Below are positions 30,456 to 33,177 of a DNA stretch of 33,177 nucleotides, one piece after another. The notes beneath the pieces are model-generated. The model did no database searches, was not told the DNA's origin, and was given only the letters and a program-made list of their open reading frames with translations. A program made the translations under genes and the position numbers. The stretch is from Bacteroidota bacterium (GTDB lineage: Bacteria; Bacteroidota; Bacteroidia; Flavobacteriales; Flavobacteriaceae), in the NCBI GenBank assembly GCA_003045935.1, contig PZPI01000005.1, forward strand, positions 1 to 33,177, in the 5' to 3' direction. Position 1 is the first letter of the stretch; every line of letters begins with the position of its first letter.

Positions 30456-31046
30456 ATGACTGATTTACCAACACTTGTATTTGCCACTCAAAACCAAGGT
30501 AAGCTTGAAGAATTAAAAGGCCTCATTGCCCATAAAGTTCATTTGGTTTCTTTAAACGAACTCAATTTTGATGAAGATATCGCAGAAACTACAGGAACCC
30601 TTGAGGGAAATGCCCATCAGAAAGCTTCGACGATTTACAAGCAATTTGGTAAACCCTGTTTTTCAGATGATAGTGGATTATTCGTAAATGGGCTAAACGG
30701 AGCTCCGGGTGTAGATAGTGCTCATTATTCTGGCAGTAGAGACAACGAAAAAAACATTGCTCTCTTACTAAGTAACTTAAGTCATTTCAAAGACAGAAGC
30801 GCCTACTTCAAGACTGTATTTTGTTTAATAGCTCATGACAACACCTATTATTTTGAGGGTATTATAAAAGGCAGCATCGCAGATCGTCCGAGGGGCAACA
30901 ATGGTTTTGGGTATGATCCTATTTTTATACCAGAGGGCTATGATCAGACCTTTGGAGAACTCGACAAGGAGATTAAGAAATCACTAAGTCATCGAGCGAG
31001 AGCTACACAAAGTTTAATAGAATTTCTACAAAAAACCGATCTGTAG
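30456..31046 (+). CDS. rdgB: Non-canonical purine NTP pyrophosphatase (RdgB/HAM1)
   Basis: LVFATQNQGKLEELKGLI, CFSDDSGLFVNGLNGAPGVDSAHYSG, GNNGFGYDPIFIPEGYDQTFGEL, SHRARA. Start trimmed to ATG 30456. Confidence 0.95.
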   Translation: MTDLPTLVFATQNQGKLEELKGLIAHKVHLVSLNELNFDEDIAETTGTLEGNAHQKASTIYKQFGKPCFSDDSGLFVNGLNGAPGVDSAHYSGSRDNEKNIALLLSNLSHFKDRSAYFKTVFCLIAHDNTYYFEGIIKGSIADRPRGNNGFGYDPIFIPEGYDQTFGELDKEIKKSLSHRARATQSLIEFLQKTDL

Positions 31047-31066
31047 AAGCATACACTTATTTAGAT

Positions 31067-31074
31067 TACCTTTG
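31067..31074 (+). promoter_or_regulatory. Putative -7 element of the DEAD-box helicase gene (TACCTTTG)
   Basis: TACCTTTG (TAnnTTTG) upstream of ATG 31091. Confidence 0.45.
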
Positions 31075-31090
31075 CGGCTTAATACAACCT

Positions 31091-32800
31091 ATGCAATCCT
31101 TTTTAAATCTCGGCTTAGATGAAGATCTTCTAAAAGCCGTACAGCAGATGGGTTTCGAAACTCCATCTGAAATCCAATCAAAAGCAATCCCACAATTACT
31201 AGAGAAAGAAACCGACCTTGTAGCGTTAGCACAAACAGGAACGGGTAAAACTGCCGCTTTTGGTTTTCCACTTCTTCAAAAAATTGATATTAAGCGAAGA
31301 GTAGTTCAGGGCTTAATTATAGCTCCTACTAGAGAACTTTGTTTACAAATCACAACTGAGATAGGTAAATACGCTCAATTCAAAAAAGGAACAAAAATTG
31401 TTGCAGTTTACGGAGGAGCAAGCGTAAGAGAGCAAGCCGAATCCATAAAGTCAGGAGTTCAAATTGTGGTAGCTACCCCAGGTAGACTTCTTGACTTAAT
31501 TCAGCGCAAAATGCTTCGAATCGATCAAATAGAATACTGCGTTTTAGATGAGGCAGATGAAATGCTTAATATGGGGTTCTACCAAGATATTAAGTCGATT
31601 CTAAGCTATACTCCAGAAGATAAATTGACTTGGCTATTCTCAGCTACTATGCCTGCAGAAGTTGCACAAATTTCAAAAGAGTTTATGCATCGTCCGGTAG
31701 AAATCACTGTTGGCAGCAAGAATGAAGGGGCTACCACAGTTAGTCACTTTGTTTATACGGTAAGTGCGAGAAATAAATACGCCGCTCTTAAAAGAATCGT
31801 TGATAGCGATCCTCAACTTTTTGCTGTAATTTTCTGTAGAACAAAGAGAGAAACTCAAAAAATTGCAGAAAAACTAATAGAAGACGGATACAATGCAAGT
31901 GCCCTTCATGGCGACCTAAGCCAAAATCAAAGGGATCTTGTAATGGCTGGATTCAGAAAACGTCAAATACAAATTTTAGTGGCTACCGATGTTGCCGCTC
32001 GCGGTATTGATGTCGATGATATTACCCATGTAATCCACTATCAACTTCCTGATGAGCCTGAAACCTATAATCACCGAAGTGGAAGAACAGGTAGAGCAGG
32101 CAAAACTGGACATTCCCTATGCCTTTGTACTAATAGCGACCGAAGAAAAATCGAACAGTTTGAAAGAAAACTTAAAAAGAAGTTTGAGTTCGCTGAAGTA
32201 CCTTCTGTATCAGGAATCATCGAGAATCAGCTTAAAAGTCTAGCAAATAGGTTAAAAGATACTGAGGTAGATGAAAGTATTGAAAGCTACATGCCTCTTT
32301 TAGAGGAGATCCTCGCTTCTATCGATCGTGAAACACTCTTAAGAAAAGTATTTGGGGAAGCTTACAATCGATTAGCGCAATACTATCTAAAAGAAAACTT
32401 TAGCTCTGAAGGCACTTCTGAACCAAGTTCAAGAGCTAAACACGGTGAGGTACGCTTTTTCATCAACCTTGGTGAAAGAGATGGCTTTAACTGGAAGTCG
32501 ATGAAAGATTACTTAAAGGATGCTCTTGAACTTCAACGAGAAGATATTTTTAAGGTCGATACGCTTAACAATTTCTCATTCTTTAATGTAGATGTTGCCT
32601 TAACTGATTTAGTTTTAGAAACCTTTAAAGACACCGAACACAACGGATATCGAGTAAGCGTTGAAGTCACTAAGCAAGGAGAAGGCTCAGGAAATAAAGG
32701 AAATTCTAAAAAAGGAAACTTTAAGACTAAACCCTCTAGAAACTTTACCAAAAATTCAAAAAAAACTACCGGTAAAAGAAAACGCAAAGGATTTTATTAA
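31091..32800 (+). CDS. DEAD/DEAH-box ATP-dependent RNA helicase (DeaD/CsdA-like, C-terminal RNA-binding domain and basic tail)
   Basis: ALAQTGTGKTAAFGFPLL, APTRELCLQI, VATPGRLLDLI, VLDEADEMLNMGF, FSATMP, ATDVAARGIDV, HRSGRTGRAGKTG; C-terminal KKGNFKTKPSRNFTKNSKKTTGKRKRKGFY. Confidence 0.96.
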   Translation: MQSFLNLGLDEDLLKAVQQMGFETPSEIQSKAIPQLLEKETDLVALAQTGTGKTAAFGFPLLQKIDIKRRVVQGLIIAPTRELCLQITTEIGKYAQFKKGTKIVAVYGGASVREQAESIKSGVQIVVATPGRLLDLIQRKMLRIDQIEYCVLDEADEMLNMGFYQDIKSILSYTPEDKLTWLFSATMPAEVAQISKEFMHRPVEITVGSKNEGATTVSHFVYTVSARNKYAALKRIVDSDPQLFAVIFCRTKRETQKIAEKLIEDGYNASALHGDLSQNQRDLVMAGFRKRQIQILVATDVAARGIDVDDITHVIHYQLPDEPETYNHRSGRTGRAGKTGHSLCLCTNSDRRKIEQFERKLKKKFEFAEVPSVSGIIENQLKSLANRLKDTEVDESIESYMPLLEEILASIDRETLLRKVFGEAYNRLAQYYLKENFSSEGTSEPSSRAKHGEVRFFINLGERDGFNWKSMKDYLKDALELQREDIFKVDTLNNFSFFNVDVALTDLVLETFKDTEHNGYRVSVEVTKQGEGSGNKGNSKKGNFKTKPSRNFTKNSKKTTGKRKRKGFY

Positions 32801-32862
32801 AATCAAGTTAATTGCCGCTAATCACTCGTGAATTTGTAAATTAATTCCTTGATTCGCATACT

Positions 32863-33177
32863 GTGAAAAAAAGCGTAATTCTTTTACTTTTTATATTCCT
32901 TGTTTGGGGAGCATCTTTTGGACAAGAAAGCCAGGTTAAAGTAGTCGAACTAAAAGCCAAGGTTGTCGGCAGCTCTAATAATTTACCTCTTGAAGGGGTT
33001 CACATTATTAACCTTAATAAAGTTATTGGTAGCATAACCGATCTCGCAGGTGAATTTAGAATTAACGCAAGTGTTGGCGACACGCTATACATTACTTTTC
33101 TTGGATTTAAACCTGAAAGAGTTCGGGTGTCCAATGACCTTATTAATTTGGAGAATAGTTCAATTACCCTAACCGAG
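32863..33177 (+). CDS. Carboxypeptidase-regulatory-like (CarboxypepD_reg-like) domain protein, 5' fragment, runs off the window
   Basis: GTG start, signal peptide (V)KKSVILLLFIFLVWGASFGQE, then LKAKVVGSSNNLPLEGVHIINLNKVIGSITDLAGEFRINASVGDTLYITFLGFKPERVRV. Confidence 0.85.
   Translation, partial: MKKSVILLLFIFLVWGASFGQESQVKVVELKAKVVGSSNNLPLEGVHIINLNKVIGSITDLAGEFRINASVGDTLYITFLGFKPERVRVSNDLINLENSSITLTE

Noticed and set aside
32690-32800. Low-complexity Lys/Asn/Gly-rich repeats at the helicase C-terminus as a separate element
   Set aside because: In-frame basic tail typical of DEAD-box RNA helicases; no separate nucleotide-level repeat array.

Overview
The window looks like an ordinary, gene-dense chromosomal segment of a Bacteroidota, probably Flavobacteriales, bacterium. 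Support for this is protein family resemblance, AT-rich sequence and several TAnnTTTG-type -7 promoter motifs. It is almost entirely housekeeping genes: recN (partial)-DUF4835-coaBC-rpoZ-bamD-dapA-ligA-prmC-GNAT, ribD-yigZ, a YbgC-type thioesterase, dnaA, an RsmI-like methylase, mltG-GNAT-dapF, a Deg/HtrA protease, trmD, rplS, monomeric icd, an M42 peptidase, hisS, rpsF-rpsR-rplI, priA, a YihY-family gene, rlmH, a serB-serA fusion, rdgB, a DEAD-box helicase and the 5' end of a carboxypeptidase-regulatory-like protein. I found no CRISPR array, transposase, phage module, rRNA, tRNA or defence system, and no convincing undescribed system. The observations most worth a second look are: (1) an in-frame TGA that interrupts the apparent 5' end of the YihY-family gene; (2) a phosphoserine phosphatase-phosphoglycerate dehydrogenase fusion; (3) a large interrupted inverted repeat upstream of dnaA; (4) terminator-like hairpins with the same GGCCCTT/AAGGGCC arms at both ends of the DUF6495-hisS unit, one almost abutting a start codon and the other containing the hisS stop codon.
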